In this document: positions 48,401 to 59,909 of the stretch, piece by piece | How positions within the stretch are numbered: position 1 is the first letter of the stretch | Layout: each line of letters starts with the position of its first letter | Source: Branchiostoma belcheri | Lineage: Eukaryota > Chordata > Leptocardii > Amphioxiformes > Branchiostomatidae | Direction of reading: 5' to 3' | Length of the DNA: 64,000 nucleotides | NCBI RefSeq assembly: GCF_001625305.1 | Contig: NW_017804398.1 | Coordinates: 732,497-796,496, forward strand | Notes under the pieces: generated by a model | The model's database searches: none | What the model was told of the DNA's origin: nothing | The model's input: the letters and a program-made list of their open reading frames with translations, nothing else | Position numbers and translations under genes: made by a program

Positions 48401-51400
48401 TAAGGATCTGTGGTCCTGCACCAAGCATTTGTCCTGCTCTATAAGGCTGACATACCAACGAATGCTGCTGCACATGCCGTGTTGACTTCAGCAACTGTTG
48501 TCAGCCCTGCAGCCACCTGGTCCCTAAAGCCTCTCAACACCGCAAGTGTCTGGTTTGCTGCCGACACCTACATTACATAGGACAGACACAGAGTATTAGA
48601 TTCAATCTATAAGTTCCTTTGTTTGTTGCAGTTACATGTATTAAGACGTTATACGCCTTTATTTGAGCTAGAATTTGTTTCTGAACCAGTATGCTACCTA
48701 TTTAGTTGTCTTCAAGCACAGTGTGTCACTTTTTCCAAAGTAGCGAAAGGACATATGCTTCGATATTTTGTGGTTGCACAGACCCAAACATAACAAAGCT
48801 GTACACAAGATAGGAGCTCTCTATGCATTGTCATCATGATGCTGCGAGTAGCATTTGACCAGGCATTAAGTTCAAGCCATCATCTGAAATGCAAACTACC
48901 AGTATGACGGACCAGTGTAGTGATGGAAAAAACTTGGGAGGTACATTGTATACATTGTATTTTGTCTATCAAAATGTCCTGGCATGGGGATCTGCTCTAA
49001 TTAAAGGTAAGTTAGTCCTCTTCTTTATTGTTATCTTCATATGATGGGACAAGTACAAATGCCTGGAGGTTGAATCAGGGTAAGAAATCCTGCAGAGTTA
49101 CTCACTGCAGCTGCAGGTGTGAGCAGGTCTGGATTCCCTGCTGCATCTGACAGGGCTGCCAGCACCGCCCTCTGTGCACCGAGGTCATTTGTGGTGTCAA
49201 TCTCGTTCAAATGATCAATCACATTCGCAATCAGCTGGAAAATAGGCCAAGGACTACATTTGTATCATGTGCAAGAAACACACCATCCCGTATAGTACAG
49301 AGTGCTACTGTGAATATTTTATGAGATACATTATAAGAAGTGATATTAGAAGTATGGCAACTAACCTGTCAACTAATCTGTCACCAATAAACCCTGAAAA
49401 TCTAAATGAAAGCATGATCATGGACCTTACTTGATGATGTGAAGTACAACTCAGGCACAAGGTTTTCCCTGTTTTGGTTAGTTTTTTTGTCATATAATTA
49501 TATAATTTGATTCATTGACAAGATGGTACATACATTGTAGATACACTGAAAGAACATTGTAGCCAAATACTGCTACTGGCTGAATTACATTATTTTAGGC
49601 ACGTTTGAAAAGTCCCTTTTTCCCTGTTTACAAGAAACACTAAAACATTCAAACTGTTTGACTAGTATACACAATCCAAAAACTACATAGTAACTGTTAC
49701 AATATTCAAAATTATCAATAAACCTGAGGGTGCTTGCACAATACATGTGTCTAGGTATTCAGTTGTATGGATAATCAAAACATACATCTGTTGCTGCGTC
49801 CGGGTCTGTATTGGCAAGTTCTTGCCCCACCCCAGCGATGGCCCCTGCCAGCTCAGCTGCACCAACCCTGTCCCCTCTGTTCAGCTTTTTGCGAAAAGCA
49901 CTGTCTGGTCCATTCAGGAGTGGTGGTGCCCATACAGAGGCTGGAGTATTACGTGGGTTGACCTAAAATCATGTAATTTAAAAGTACATTTATTCGTATC
50001 ACGAGAGAAATGGTTCTGCTGTAAGACTCAGCCCAACTTGGCCATTGAATACATGTAACTCTTATACAATGTAGTTTCACCTGGTACTGTAAGACCCCCA
50101 CATTAAAAAAATTTCATCATTGAGGCCCTCTCAAAAGTGTCTTTTTTAAAAATGCCTGCATTTGACGAGTGCACAGCTTGGGGATTACTGATGTCAGAAG
50201 CTACATCAGAAGTATCTATATTCTGCTGTTTTTTCTGTACCTGGCGGAATTATGAGAATTGATATGTTATGTAATAGTGGAGCCAGACCTTTCAGATCTA
50301 TGTGCCAAACAAATTCAAATCAGGGAAGTCCACTGGTCTTTGTAACTGTTTGGGTTTCTTGCAATTTTCTCAACACAAACAGTAGAAGACACTGTATCAC
50401 ACACGGTAGGTAAATTCAGCATCTTTCAACCCCACCTACACAATTAGCTACAATGTATGCTGCTCATCCAAGAGTTGCATGATTGATCATTACAGACGGG
50501 CAGGTTCATACAGGGCAACAAATTAACACTATTCTAAATGAAACAGCTGAAGGCCATCAGGAGAAACTCCATCAATCAACTTCATGATGATTACAAACCT
50601 GGACAGAAATAGTTTGTATCCTGGTAAAAGGTTGAACTTTATTCCAACACACAATTACTACCAACACAGATGAACTTTCATGATAGTTTGTATCCTGGTT
50701 GTTGAAATAAAGGATAGAAAGTCATTGAACTTAGGGAAGGTCAGAGAATAGTTTGGAGCAAACTTGACCTAGAGAGAGTGGGTAATGATCCAGCAACAAA
50801 AGAGATGTGACTGAGGAATCTTAATTTTAGTTCCCATATTTTCTTGAAGCCGTTATAGGACAATCATACATTTTGCATTGTGATCTTTCTAAATGATCTC
50901 TAAGCAGATTCTCAGGGCTTTTCTAAATTGATAAACAGCTAAATCTTTAGACAACAAAATGTAACATTGCAACATTGGTTGGGTACTAACCACAATGCTA
51001 AAATCCTCGTCGTGATCTATTACTCCATCCACGCTTGTTATCTTCACTCGGAATCTTATCCTCCCAGGTGGCAGCAGGGTATTCAGACTGTAGTGACTCT
51101 GTAACAAAATGTGTAATCAGCATGTCAGTGCAGGGGACAAGCTGTTGTACCATGTCAATTATAGAACCTGGTAAGTGTGACCAGTTTTTGGTGGTCCTTT
51201 ATGTAATTTTAGCATTAGTAATTGGTCCCCTGATTAAGTCTTCTTAGACAGTTTTGACTACAATGTTACTGTATGAAAAGTGAATCATTTGTCATTTCTA
51301 TGTTTCACAAGACCTTCCCTTGCTGCATACTAAGCATACATGTAGAATGATGAACAACTTTGTCCATTGGAGTTATGTTGAGTAACTGTGCATTGCAGTC

Positions 51401-54400
51401 ACATTTTTCACAGGTCATGGTACAATGTTGATGTGGGAGTTGATAAGATGTTAAATGTATAATACGAGTGTAAGAAAAATAATAAAATCATTGTTGTAGT
51501 ACTTTAATTTAGAAATGAAACTATGGTGCACCCAAAAAAATTGAACACCCTTTTTTAGGTTGGGTGCACAAGTGCACCTATTCCCAAAGATGAATTTTGA
51601 GCCCTGCCAGGCCATAACAAGTGTCCTACCAGGCCACTGTAAGGAGATGTGAAAGCTGGAGTCCCTCTGGCAGGAGCTGTTGGGAAGGCGACAGCTGCCA
51701 CTGGCTTGCCACTTTTCCACCACCGAAACTCATAGTTTACTGGGTGCAAGTAATACGGGAATGCTGTGAGAAAAAATGTGTAAAATGACATGTAAAATAA
51801 CTGAAGAAGAAAATAGTGCACAATGTAAACTACCCTGCTCTCTGAGTTGCTTGATTCTTAAGTGATTGTAGCACAAAAATTTATATGCACTACTGTTTGT
51901 AAAATGACATCATGTTGGGGTTCTGTGAGTTCCTGTATGTGCATTGGAAGCTACGGATACTATCAGCAAATAAAGTCAAAGTCAAGTACATGTAATGCCA
52001 TTTTAGAGCAAGTGATTTTAGTATAATTATAGCTTACATGTATAGTATAGATAGTTTGCAACATATCGGAAGAATGACTTTGGTGTTTCACATCGTTATG
52101 TAATGTACGTGACTGTACATGTCATAACATTTAACATACTGTAAGTGTTTGTACTGTAGTAGTAACATAATATTTTTCCAGGGCCCCCCTGTAAAGCAGT
52201 ACAAATGTACTATGCCACCGTGATCTGCCACCCTAGCTACATGTACATATAAATAAAACAAATTATTTATAAGCAAGCAGATATGACAATTTAGGGATTT
52301 TGGTACCATAAAGGACCATACCTTCACAAGAAATGCAGGCTGGTAGTAATGGAATCGGATCACTTGGTTTCAGCTCACAAACGACCTGGCCAGGGCTGGG
52401 TTTTGTGATGATGTTGAAGGTGTACTCTGCATAATATGCTGTTGCTACACCACCGTTAAAAAGGGTTGCTCGGACGGTGTATTCACCTGCAACCTGAAGA
52501 GAAGAAATCAAAGATCTCATACCACCCTGGAAGATTTTTTTTTACTTCTTGCTCTATTAATCATATTTCTCATTGATTCTGCCTAGTATGCATTTTCTCA
52601 CTAGCTCACATATTAGGCAACAGCCATACCTACATTATACATGTAGAAGGAAATTGAAGACAAAAACGAGATAAAGCTTTCTAGGACCTGACTTCCCCGT
52701 CAGTGTCCATAATATGCCTATCATATGGAAATAACTATGGACACACGAGCGTTACCGGTATTCCTCCTGAAACAAAATGCAGACAAAACAGACAAGACCT
52801 TGGATAAACTCTCTGAGCATCCGGATAACTCCTCATGCAGAGAATTTACCCAGTTGCTTAAATAGTTTTGTATTATGTGATGTTCTATATACGAGATGTC
52901 TAACCTTCACGACTTACCACAAATGTATCAGGAGGGAACACTTGTTCAAGCCCGGTGTCAGTCCCAGGCCAGCTGACCGGAGGTGCCCCCGCCGGTGAGG
53001 TTTCCATGGTCCAGACGATACTGCCCGCCATGGTGGTCTGCACCTCTAGATCAATACCATCCCAGCCCCGCGTCCGGGCAGAGTCGTAGTTCCAACGGCA
53101 ACTGTTAACAAAGGGGGGGGGGGTAGCTTGAACCAGTTTAGCTTATTGAAGAGCTTCTTTTCCACTGGGTTGTGACAGAGAAGAAAGATGCTATGTACAG
53201 TATTTACAGTAGCATGCATGTTGGGATCGGAACTCCCAAAGTTTTGGTCCAGAGGCAGGGTACTGGACTACACAAACTGTTGTAGGAAGTGAAGAGAGTA
53301 TTCTTCACATCATTCTGTCATAATATATGATATGCATAATTACATGAATGCTTCTGGATGGCTAACCATCCCAGAAAATAGCAATTTAAAGTTTAATGAG
53401 ACAACAAGAAAAAACAAGAAGGGTGGAGAGAACTGGTTGTCAGATCTTCTAGGTGGTTCCTCAAGGGTAAAAAATATACAGTAATAGACTAAGGCTAATA
53501 ATTGTCAAAAGCAATAGTTACTAGATTTGGAGACTGGATCCCAGTGGTCCCAGCTCTGTGATGATGATGTAAGTTCCAGACAAGCGACCCGCGTACGAGA
53601 CCTCCACGGTGTGCTTGATGATCGTACCCTCCAGACCAAACAAGCGACGCTGGTTATCTACTGACTCAAAATGATGGCACACACGGTCTTCAGGTACAGA
53701 TGGCTCAGTGGTGGTCCCGGAGACATCAATAACTGCTTTGGTCACTGCAAAGAAGTATTAAACTCAGTAACGTTATAGCTTTTCAATTCAAGATTTCTAG
53801 TTAGCAATTATCCCAGAAATATACATTTTTCTAACTGAAACTTTGTAGATTATCTTTGTAGATAATATTTTGAATGGATATAAAATTAGTTTAACCTGTT
53901 TGTGTATACATTGTTTTCATATCCACTAATTACAATTTTAATGTGTATATTCATGACAAATAAATGGCAGATCAGGTGAGGGAACCCATGCAACTCTGTA
54001 CCAATAAACCAATAAAAACATTACATGTATTATGATTATCATTGTTGTTAAAGAATAGACAAGAATAAAGTACACACTTGTACAGTAGGCTGTATCACAG
54101 AAACGGCCATAAGGGAGGAAGTAGACATAGTAATTCCCAGGACAAGCCTTAGCCATGATGTCGATGCTCAGGAAGCAGGGATCGCCGTTAAAGTACCCGC
54201 ACATTCTGCGACACACGTGGCCCTGAGACAGGACAGGGTGGGGCTCCACCATGTACCAGCCAAGGGTGGTACTACACCTGAGCACAGGGGAAAATAATCA
54301 TATTGTAAATAACTTTATATCAGTATCAAAGTAAAAGTAAAGTAATAGTACATAGTATTACATGTGTACAACATCTGATGAACAAATGGTACTTCCTTTA

Positions 54401-57400
54401 CAACATAACAATATAATTTTCTGTATAAGGTAGCCCACTCAGTCTAAAACTCCTGTCACACATTCAGGACCTTCTCACAACTTTCCCCTTACCACTCTCC
54501 AACGAAGGTCATCACTGGGTTGGGAGCAGACTGGAATCTATCATTTTCTAGTTCCACTTTTAATTTGTTACTCTCATTGCATCTGTGCAGAATATGATTT
54601 TACTAGACCAACCTTTACATTTGACCAACTGGTTTTCACCCAATCTCACTGGGAATGACCCAGGTAGCTACTCTTTTCAACAAGTTGTCTTTTCAACTTA
54701 ACATACAGTGTCACCAAAAAATAAACAACAAGCAGAGCAGGACAAACAAATTCAGATATGTACACTCCCGAATTGAGTGGGTCCTGGTCCAGCAGACTGT
54801 TTCCAGCTGCTCCCTCCACACGATACCAGCCTGGTGTAAAAGTCAGCCCATCACACTGCTGGCCGAGCCCATTGTTCCAGTCACGCCAAGAGTCGGTCAG
54901 CGAGAGGTATCCAGTACAAGGGTCTACAAATGCAACAAGAAATCTCCAGGTTACTTAATATCTGCCACTTTGAAAAACTGACATGTGTATGTTTGAGAGA
55001 TGTCTAGCACAGCACCCCCGGGTATACATAGTTTAGATATGCAGGTCAGTGCATTTTACTTGCTGACATTGCATTGGAGATCTGATAGATGCATTTTTCT
55101 CTCAAGTTCCTTGCATGGTAGTTTTAGCTTCTCCCGATGACTGTGAGATGTGACAATACCACTTCCACTTCAGTTTCTTATAAATCAATTGCACAGCTAA
55201 AACAGTCCAATAACACAACATTATCATCTCTAGATATACAAGCAAGATGTGTAGTCAGGCTATATTTCAGAAAGGAAATGAATTTGAATTACCCATTGTT
55301 GATTCCTGTAGTACCTCATATGACCAAGTGTAAGTGAAGGAGGCACTGTTCACGATGTCCTCTGGGTCATGCGAGGCGTCGGCTACAGTCAGGTAGTCGT
55401 CTGCCGCCACAACTTGCCTGGTCCCCCCTGATATGAAGCCGACCAGTGCCTGCTGCACCAGTGCCAGCCAGGTTCGTTCGATGTAGGTGTGCTTCACACC
55501 TGAGGTCTCTGTCACCGTCATTTCTAGCTGCAAGGTAACCACACCCATCAAAACAATCATCGCACCTCCTGGAACAGGTCTGAACAAGAACTTCCAGCAC
55601 AAAAAATTGAGACTTTTTGACTGTTCAACTCCAGTCATCAATTCTAATGACAATCATGGACTGGATATCATTCAAAATATAGTGAAACAAAAGTGAAGGA
55701 ACTAATCAACCAATTCCAGACAAACAAAAACCTGAGAACGTCAGCAACAAAATGGAAGCCACCTTACCTCCAATAAAAATTCGCCAACAGCCACTGTGTT
55801 CCCAGCAACAACAAACTCAGTTGCAGCGGCAAGAGATGTCTCAACAGTTAGGGCAGGTGGTACCTGTGCTTCATCCAGCCTAGATGGAATAATGGATGGG
55901 ACATGATTACCTCTACAGTGTCTAAATAGAGTTGGGTCTTCCATTACATTGTACAATATCAGAATTGGTTCTTGTCTGTACAGTGTTAGAGTCAGCTCTC
56001 ACCTGTACAGTGTCCACTGCTGAGCTATAGTTGGGTCTCCGTTGGTGCATTCCGCTGCCACATCGCTGGTGAACTTGAAGCCGTACTCCGCCAGGAACAC
56101 TATCTTGTCTGTTCTTGGCCTGACCCCCTCGAACAGCACAGCGCTCACTGTGCAGGCACTCACTACAGCTGTGCCGTCATCCACACAGGAGGTCTGGGTC
56201 AGCGAGGCAGGGCAGGTCCATCCTGGAGGGAAGTTTTCAGATTTCAGTTGCCAGTGCTCTCTTAGATATCAAAATGACAGGTATCAAGAACAGCAGCATA
56301 GGGTGATTCTCGGGAGTGATAATATGATAATAAGTTATAACATATTGTATAACTAGTGGTAGCTTTTCTTAAAACAATTTTCTGTCAAAGGCCATCAGCT
56401 GACTAACTAAGAACCAAAAGTCAAGAATATCCATCAATAAGTATTGACTTTATTTTTCTTATACTAGTAAGCCAAAAGCAGACAGGTGTGAGGTGGAAGA
56501 GTGCTTATGGCTTTTTTCACTTATAAATAACTAGAAAAATTCATGTAATGACAGCCATTGTAATTTCTAAAAAATCATATCATTTCTTTCTTAGATCTAG
56601 CGGCCAGACAAAGCAACCCTGAAACGTTATCAGATTCAGTAAGTTCTCCTATTCATTCCGACAAACATGAATAAATGACATTGAGGTAAAATACAGCCTC
56701 CTTAAGTCAGGTAATCAGCTGTAGGTCAACTCTTTGATGTGGTCTGATGTCCTGACATGAAAGCTACCGCCCATCACACTTCCATCGTACAAGTCAGTTA
56801 ACATGTCGCATTCAACCAATCTTTTTTCCATCATCACTGTTGATGGAAAGCAGTCTGGCACATATTAGGTCTTATTCTATACTTTTTTGTACTTGGCCAT
56901 ACATTGTACCACGCGCAATTTTCGTGCAATACAGTTCTGTACTAGTGTAAAGTTCTGTATAATGACAAAGTTTCTGATATTTGTGACCTTTTAAGATAGG
57001 CTTGGAAAAGTGGAATGCCATATTTGTCATTCAAAACAAGTATCACTTGCACTATGTTGATTGTACTTCTCAGAAGAATAACATGGAAAGTAGCTGCAAC
57101 ATTTGTGTCAAGGCTACTGCATCTTGACAGTCACATCTATCATTCATCCATTCCATAAATGTACAGCCAGAATAAACGATCAGTCACGAAATTGAGAGGT
57201 TGCACTGTTGTGCCTAACTACTCTCAACAATTTGATACCATGCAATTATTTTCCTGGACATTCCTATAAAAGAATTTCTTACCTGCACATAAAGTGCCGA
57301 GTTGGAGATCTTGGTGCTCACACACACAGGTGGTACAGAGCACACCTGTGTCTGTCCCGGTGTGACAGGCGCAGGACTTGTCCGGCGCATCGTAGCAGAG

Positions 57401-57947
57401 GGGAGCCTGGGACTGGATACTGGCCACCAGGAGGGCAAACACTACAACATCAAATCATGATGTTTCAGTTCACTTTATCTATTTTACCAGGATATACATG
57501 TACAGGCAATTTCATTGTTTGAAATAATCTAGAGATTTTTTTAACAAACTGGCATCTTGAGATTCTTTGAAACCATCTCAAGATTCTTTGAAACAACCTC
57601 AAGATTTTTGAAAACTTCTTTTACATTTAAAATTGATGTTAATCACTATCAAAATTATATAGCAACTTATCTATGGCTAGAATTGTTGAAAGACAAAAAT
57701 AATGTTTAGTGATAGCAATCTTAATTACAAATTTCACACACACAGATCATAAATAAATGATGAGCCAACTTTTGAAAAACTATCTTAAGTCTGATGCATC
57801 ATGCATCCAATAAAAAAACCTATCATTCTTTATATACAAATTAATAAACATCCATTGGCATTACAACTATACAAGCATAATCCTACCAACTGTGAGGAGT
57901 TGCCACCGTGCTGTAAGCAGTGTTAGGGTGTCACAAGAGCCTGACAT
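35412..57947 (-). CDS. Polycystin-1-family receptor-channel, gene B (44 exons, complete)
   Basis: Paralogue of gene A, same orientation, about 2.7 kb apart. I joined 44 exons from ATG 57947 to the stop ending at 35412 with no phase conflict; the protein is 2285 aa. Order: signal peptide and Cys-rich segment (1-73), N-terminal region (74-262), D8C interrupted by a 30-residue insert (263-412), REJ-like region (413-1029), GAIN end and GPS (1030-1211, HLT at about Thr1188), TM1 and PLAT (1212-1397), TM2-5 with a shorter cytosolic loop (1397-1746), PKD channel (1747-2285). About half of the exons have the same length as in gene A, so the tandem duplication copied the whole gene. A few exons are almost identical in DNA while the N-terminus and tail are much diverged. 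Membrane receptor-channel function is inferred from the family. Confidence 0.92.
35878..36495 (+). repeat. RE1-like 43-bp minisatellite, array 2 (gene B last intron)
   Basis: About 15 units of the same 43-bp repeat as array 1, in the equivalent intron of gene B (between exons 43 and 44). Units are more diverged than in array 1: some have CACTAAAGACAG or lose the left half site, others keep TTCAGCACCAAGGACAG (starts near 36127, 36169, 36297 and 36476). Confidence 0.9.
38430..38520 (-). repeat. Two RE1-like cores, minus orientation
   Basis: cctattcctggtgctgaaca and, further on, cctgtccctggtgctgaac: reverse complements of TTCAGCACCA(G)GGACAG variants. They lie in the gene B intron between exons 38578-38723 and 38115-38310. 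Confidence 0.7.
40200..43185 (-). CDS. Gene B exons 29-35: TM helices 2-5 and cytosolic loop
   Basis: The exons are 42972-43185, 42535-42655, 42002-42200, 41612-41763, 40923-41110, 40451-40528 and 40200-40295. The loop exons 42002-42200 and 41612-41763 are Lys/Ser/Glu-rich and shorter than in gene A. After exon 42535-42655 two donor sites (T|gtagta and T|gtacgt) keep the same phase; I took the stronger gtacgt. The exon 40200-40295 ends in KKRRSAIIE just before S1. Confidence 0.83.
40605..40745 (-). repeat. Three RE1-like cores, minus orientation
   Basis: Cores near 40613, 40678 and 40711, with CA-rich flanks (aacaccatccacacaca); the third, ctgtccttggtgctgaa, is exact. They lie in a gene B intron. 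Confidence 0.75.
41140..41545 (+). mobile_element. Penelope-like 3' end fragment with hammerhead-like core
   Basis: CTGATGA (41424-41430), stem GCGAC/GTCGC, GAAA (41448-41451), then ttgtgtgttggaataaagtt. The piece aattgtgtgttggaataaag... recurs inverted near 50630-50660, followed there in direct orientation by the same actaccaacacagatgaac segment. This fits an element with inverted terminal parts. No coding part is left. It sits in a gene B intron. Confidence 0.5.
43513..44942 (-). CDS. Gene B exons 24-28: TM1 and PLAT domain
   Basis: The exons are 44847-44942 (TM1), 44562-44669, 43973-44151, 43796-43861 and 43513-43620. The PLAT motifs are as in gene A (YVVTLYTG, VWINLFGDYG, IIGMIHVVHIWHDNTG). 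Exon 43973-44151 differs from its gene A counterpart at only a handful of bases. Confidence 0.9.
45058..46635 (-). CDS. Gene B exons 21-23: GAIN end and GPS
   Basis: The exons are 46350-46635, 45673-45809 and 45058-45180. The GPS is intact: METMCVYFGDEW, W..DGCK, HCRCDHLTKF. The three exon lengths equal those in gene A. Exon 46350-46635 is nearly identical to gene A over its centre. Confidence 0.9.
45271..45332. repeat. Perfect 21-bp inverted repeat
   Basis: GTGCTTGTCACTTTACAAAG plus C (45271-45291) is matched exactly by its reverse complement at 45312-45332, with 20 nt between them. It lies in a gene B intron. Confidence 0.9.
45423..45493. repeat. AGT trinucleotide microsatellite
   Basis: An almost pure run of (AGT)n with a few interruptions in a gene B intron. 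Polyserine/polyvaline ORFs across it are artefacts. Confidence 0.95.
45852..46000. mobile_element. MITE-like repeat with GCCACTTTGAAAAA termini
   Basis: Left TGCCACTTTGAAAAA, right TTTTCTTAAAGTGGCA. It contains CACCCCCAGGTGTGCACAG and gatgtgcaggggtg. It belongs to the same family as 29494-29583 and 54962-55110. A single RE1-like core TTCAGCACCAAGGACA follows at 46029-46044. Confidence 0.65.
46824..53744 (-). CDS. Gene B exons 9-20: REJ-like extracellular region
   Basis: The exons are 53522-53744, 52918-53101, 52322-52493, 51630-51763, 50991-51098, 49786-49962, 49106-49234, 48456-48567, 48017-48102, 47699-47874, 47310-47412 and 46824-47069. Each has a gene A counterpart. Conserved blocks include WNYDSARTRGWDG, EYTVRATLFNGGVAT, VNYEFRWWKSG, WAPPLLNGPDSAF and FRTIDVMDDIYLNYMTADDITGPPW. 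The exon 46824-47069 has an 11-residue insertion rich in Arg relative to gene A. Confidence 0.82.
47131..47275. mobile_element. Inverted repeat followed by a degenerate hammerhead-like tail
   Basis: Perfect 18-bp arms GTGCTTTCTCCTTGTTGT (47131-47148) and 47167-47184. They are followed by CTGATGA (47191-47197), a poorly paired stem and GAAA (47217-47220), then tggttgtacctaataaaac. The layout resembles the 41424 fragment and suggests a decayed Penelope-like end. Confidence 0.4.
54078..54923 (-). CDS. Gene B exons 6-8: D8C domain split by an extra exon
   Basis: The exons are 54764-54923 (DPCTGYLSLTDSWRD ... GWYRVEGAAGN), 54493-54582 (30 residues beginning CNESNKLKVELENDRF) and 54078-54277 (CSTTLGWYM, VCRRMCGYF, NYYVYFLPYGRFCDTAYCT). 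The first and third exons form the D8C module; the middle exon, phase 2-2, is absent at this place in gene A and in uromodulin, and adds one cysteine. Confidence 0.85.
54962..55110. mobile_element. MITE-like repeat copy, right end decayed
   Basis: It starts GCCACTTTGAAAAACTG and contains cagcacccccgggtatac and agatatgcaggtcag, parallel to 45852-46000. Its right terminus has lost the inverted repeat match. Confidence 0.5.
55293..56222 (-). CDS. Gene B exons 3-5: N-terminal extracellular region
   Basis: The exons are 56003-56222, 55768-55879 and 55293-55527. They correspond to gene A exons 3-5 in phase and nearly in length, with shared SACTV, FEG.RP and L..TVTETSGV..TY. Protein similarity to gene A is only moderate here, in contrast to the channel region. 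Confidence 0.82.
57283..57947 (-). CDS. Gene B exons 1-2: signal peptide and Cys-rich N-terminus
   Basis: The exons are 57887-57947 and 57283-57441. The protein starts MSGSCDT and has a hydrophobic core (LLTVVFALLVASIQS) then CYDAPDKSCACH.GTDTG..C..CVC. The first intron interrupts the signal peptide, exactly as in gene A, which supports both starts. Confidence 0.82.
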
Positions 57948-58341
57948 CTCGTGTGTCCGTCCTCACACAGTAATCATGGTGCATCTATCCTGCCGCAGCT
58001 ATGGCCGCTAACACACACATATTCCACATCCAACATACAGGAACAGACCAAGTAAGTTACAGTCGGCTACCGCTGCATGGGTAACCACAGAGATGATGAC
58101 GGTAGACCTGCGTCATGTGGCCCTGTCTGAAAGTATGGTCCATTACACATGGGTGTGTCTGGTGTCAGGATAGGGGTCATACATGTATAACGTTATAGTA
58201 CATGCACATATTGTTGCAGAATGCATCTGTCATAGGAATTATTCATTCAACTAATCAAATGTTCTGAGTGTGCATGTAATTTCACAAATTGAAAGACTGT
58301 AGTACTTTCATCTTCTTTATAATATGCGTCAGCCCAGCTAT

Positions 58342-58448
58342 TGTGCAACAGGGTGAGGAAATTCATGGAAAATGGAACTAATGTTGCAATATGCTGCATA
58401 TTGCAACATTAGTTCCATTTTCTATGAATTTCCTCACCCTATTGCACA
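58342..58448. repeat. 52-bp-arm near-perfect hairpin
   Basis: The left arm 58342-58393 and right arm 58397-58448 pair with two mismatches and a 3-nt loop (ctg). It has no coding content. The remarkably high arm identity implies recent origin or correction. Confidence 0.92.
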
Positions 58449-59889
58449 CAGCCTTGTCCTTTATGTAGGCCATACACGTATCTGTTTGTTTCACGTTCCA
58501 TAGTCATATCGGCCTGCAGGTCATTTTTGAACTCCCAGTCTCCCACCCTGTAGAAACTAGTAGGCTAGTAAGATACAGATTTTATAGCAAAATAGATATT
58601 GATATCCAACATAATTTTGTGTCTTTCAAGCCTGGTCAATTACATTATTGTATCCTGCCTCAAGTGTATCTGCAGTGTGTTTGTGTGAGCATGCGCGCAC
58701 GTGCGTGAGGTGTGTGTGTGTGTGTGTGTGTGCGCACATGCATGTGTGTTACATGTGTGTGTGTTTGCTTAGGTATGTCATATGTACAGTACAAAATGTA
58801 TTTGAATGCATGTGCAGTGGAGTGGCAGGAAGTGGCGGGTGTGTATTACTGCAGATTGACCTGAAGGTCAAGCTAGAAGTGCCTGCAGGTTGGGGAGAAG
58901 AGTTACAACATCTTGGGTATATCCACTGATGGCTTGTCACAAGAAACTCTCAGTCTGCAAGGTGTCTGTCCTAGGTCTATTGGAAGTATGTTAGATTCAC
59001 TTGTACCAATAAATTCACAAAAACTCTACATACTTCCCGGAGATTTGAAATCTCAGATTTTCTTGTTCAGTTTTGGTCCACTCCCCAACTCCAATATTGA
59101 CACAACAAAAGTACAGAGACTTTTGCAAGGTTTGTAAATAAACATACAGACAAACACGTGGGTACAAAAGAAGTATTACCTTCGTGAAAGTCTACCAGGT
59201 GCGCACAGATGTTGGAGTAACAGTCACCACGCCTCCTAGTACTCAGTCAACCAAGTTGGCACGTGGGGAGGGGGGCGGCTTCATGGTTTCATGACTTCAG
59301 AATGTGAATAAAAGTATAACTTCAAGCTAGCAGCATTACTGCGTGGTTCTCATACACCACAGGACATCTACAGTCGTCGCGTAATATCTACTTTATGAAC
59401 AAAAGTCTGTTTTATGAAGATGAAGTGCGGGACAGACTGCCACACGCAAACTCACCAGGAACTTGGGGTCGACTCGAGATGAATCTGGACAGTTTTTACT
59501 GAACTGTGAATGCCTAGTAGTACATTTTACTTTGTGACAAGACTTAGCACTAAGAATGCGGACTAAATATAATAAGTCCACTTTATTTCCAGCATCGCAA
59601 CTGTTGTCCTGCTCAGCAACCATCTTGAACAGAGCATGTGAGTTTGCAGCGCCGCCTTGTGGACTAGTAAGAAACTGCATCGTACCGACTTCAACACGCG
59701 TGCGTGAAAACGTAATCTCCAAGCAGATGAAGTGGGGTTATTTTGTACAGTCACACTCCTTGTGCACACACCTCAGCGCCCCGTCCTAGGGGAGTCTAAC
59801 CACAAGAAGCTGGTGATGAACGAAAACGAACGTTAACACAACTTTGCACCAACTTGCAAGCGTCACTGTGTATTAATGTGCGTCTAGAG

Positions 59890-59909
59890 NNNNNNNNNNN
59901 NNNNNNNNN
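59890..59909. other. Scaffold gap (20 N)
   Basis: Exactly twenty N, a placeholder length equal to the gap at 24599-24618. Confidence 0.98.

Noticed and set aside
58680-58765. TG-rich ORF with Cys/Val repeats
   Set aside because: Translation of a TG microsatellite.
59393-59722. 109-codon minus-strand ORF in the intergenic region
   Set aside because: No recognisable motif and no supporting splice or polyadenylation signals.
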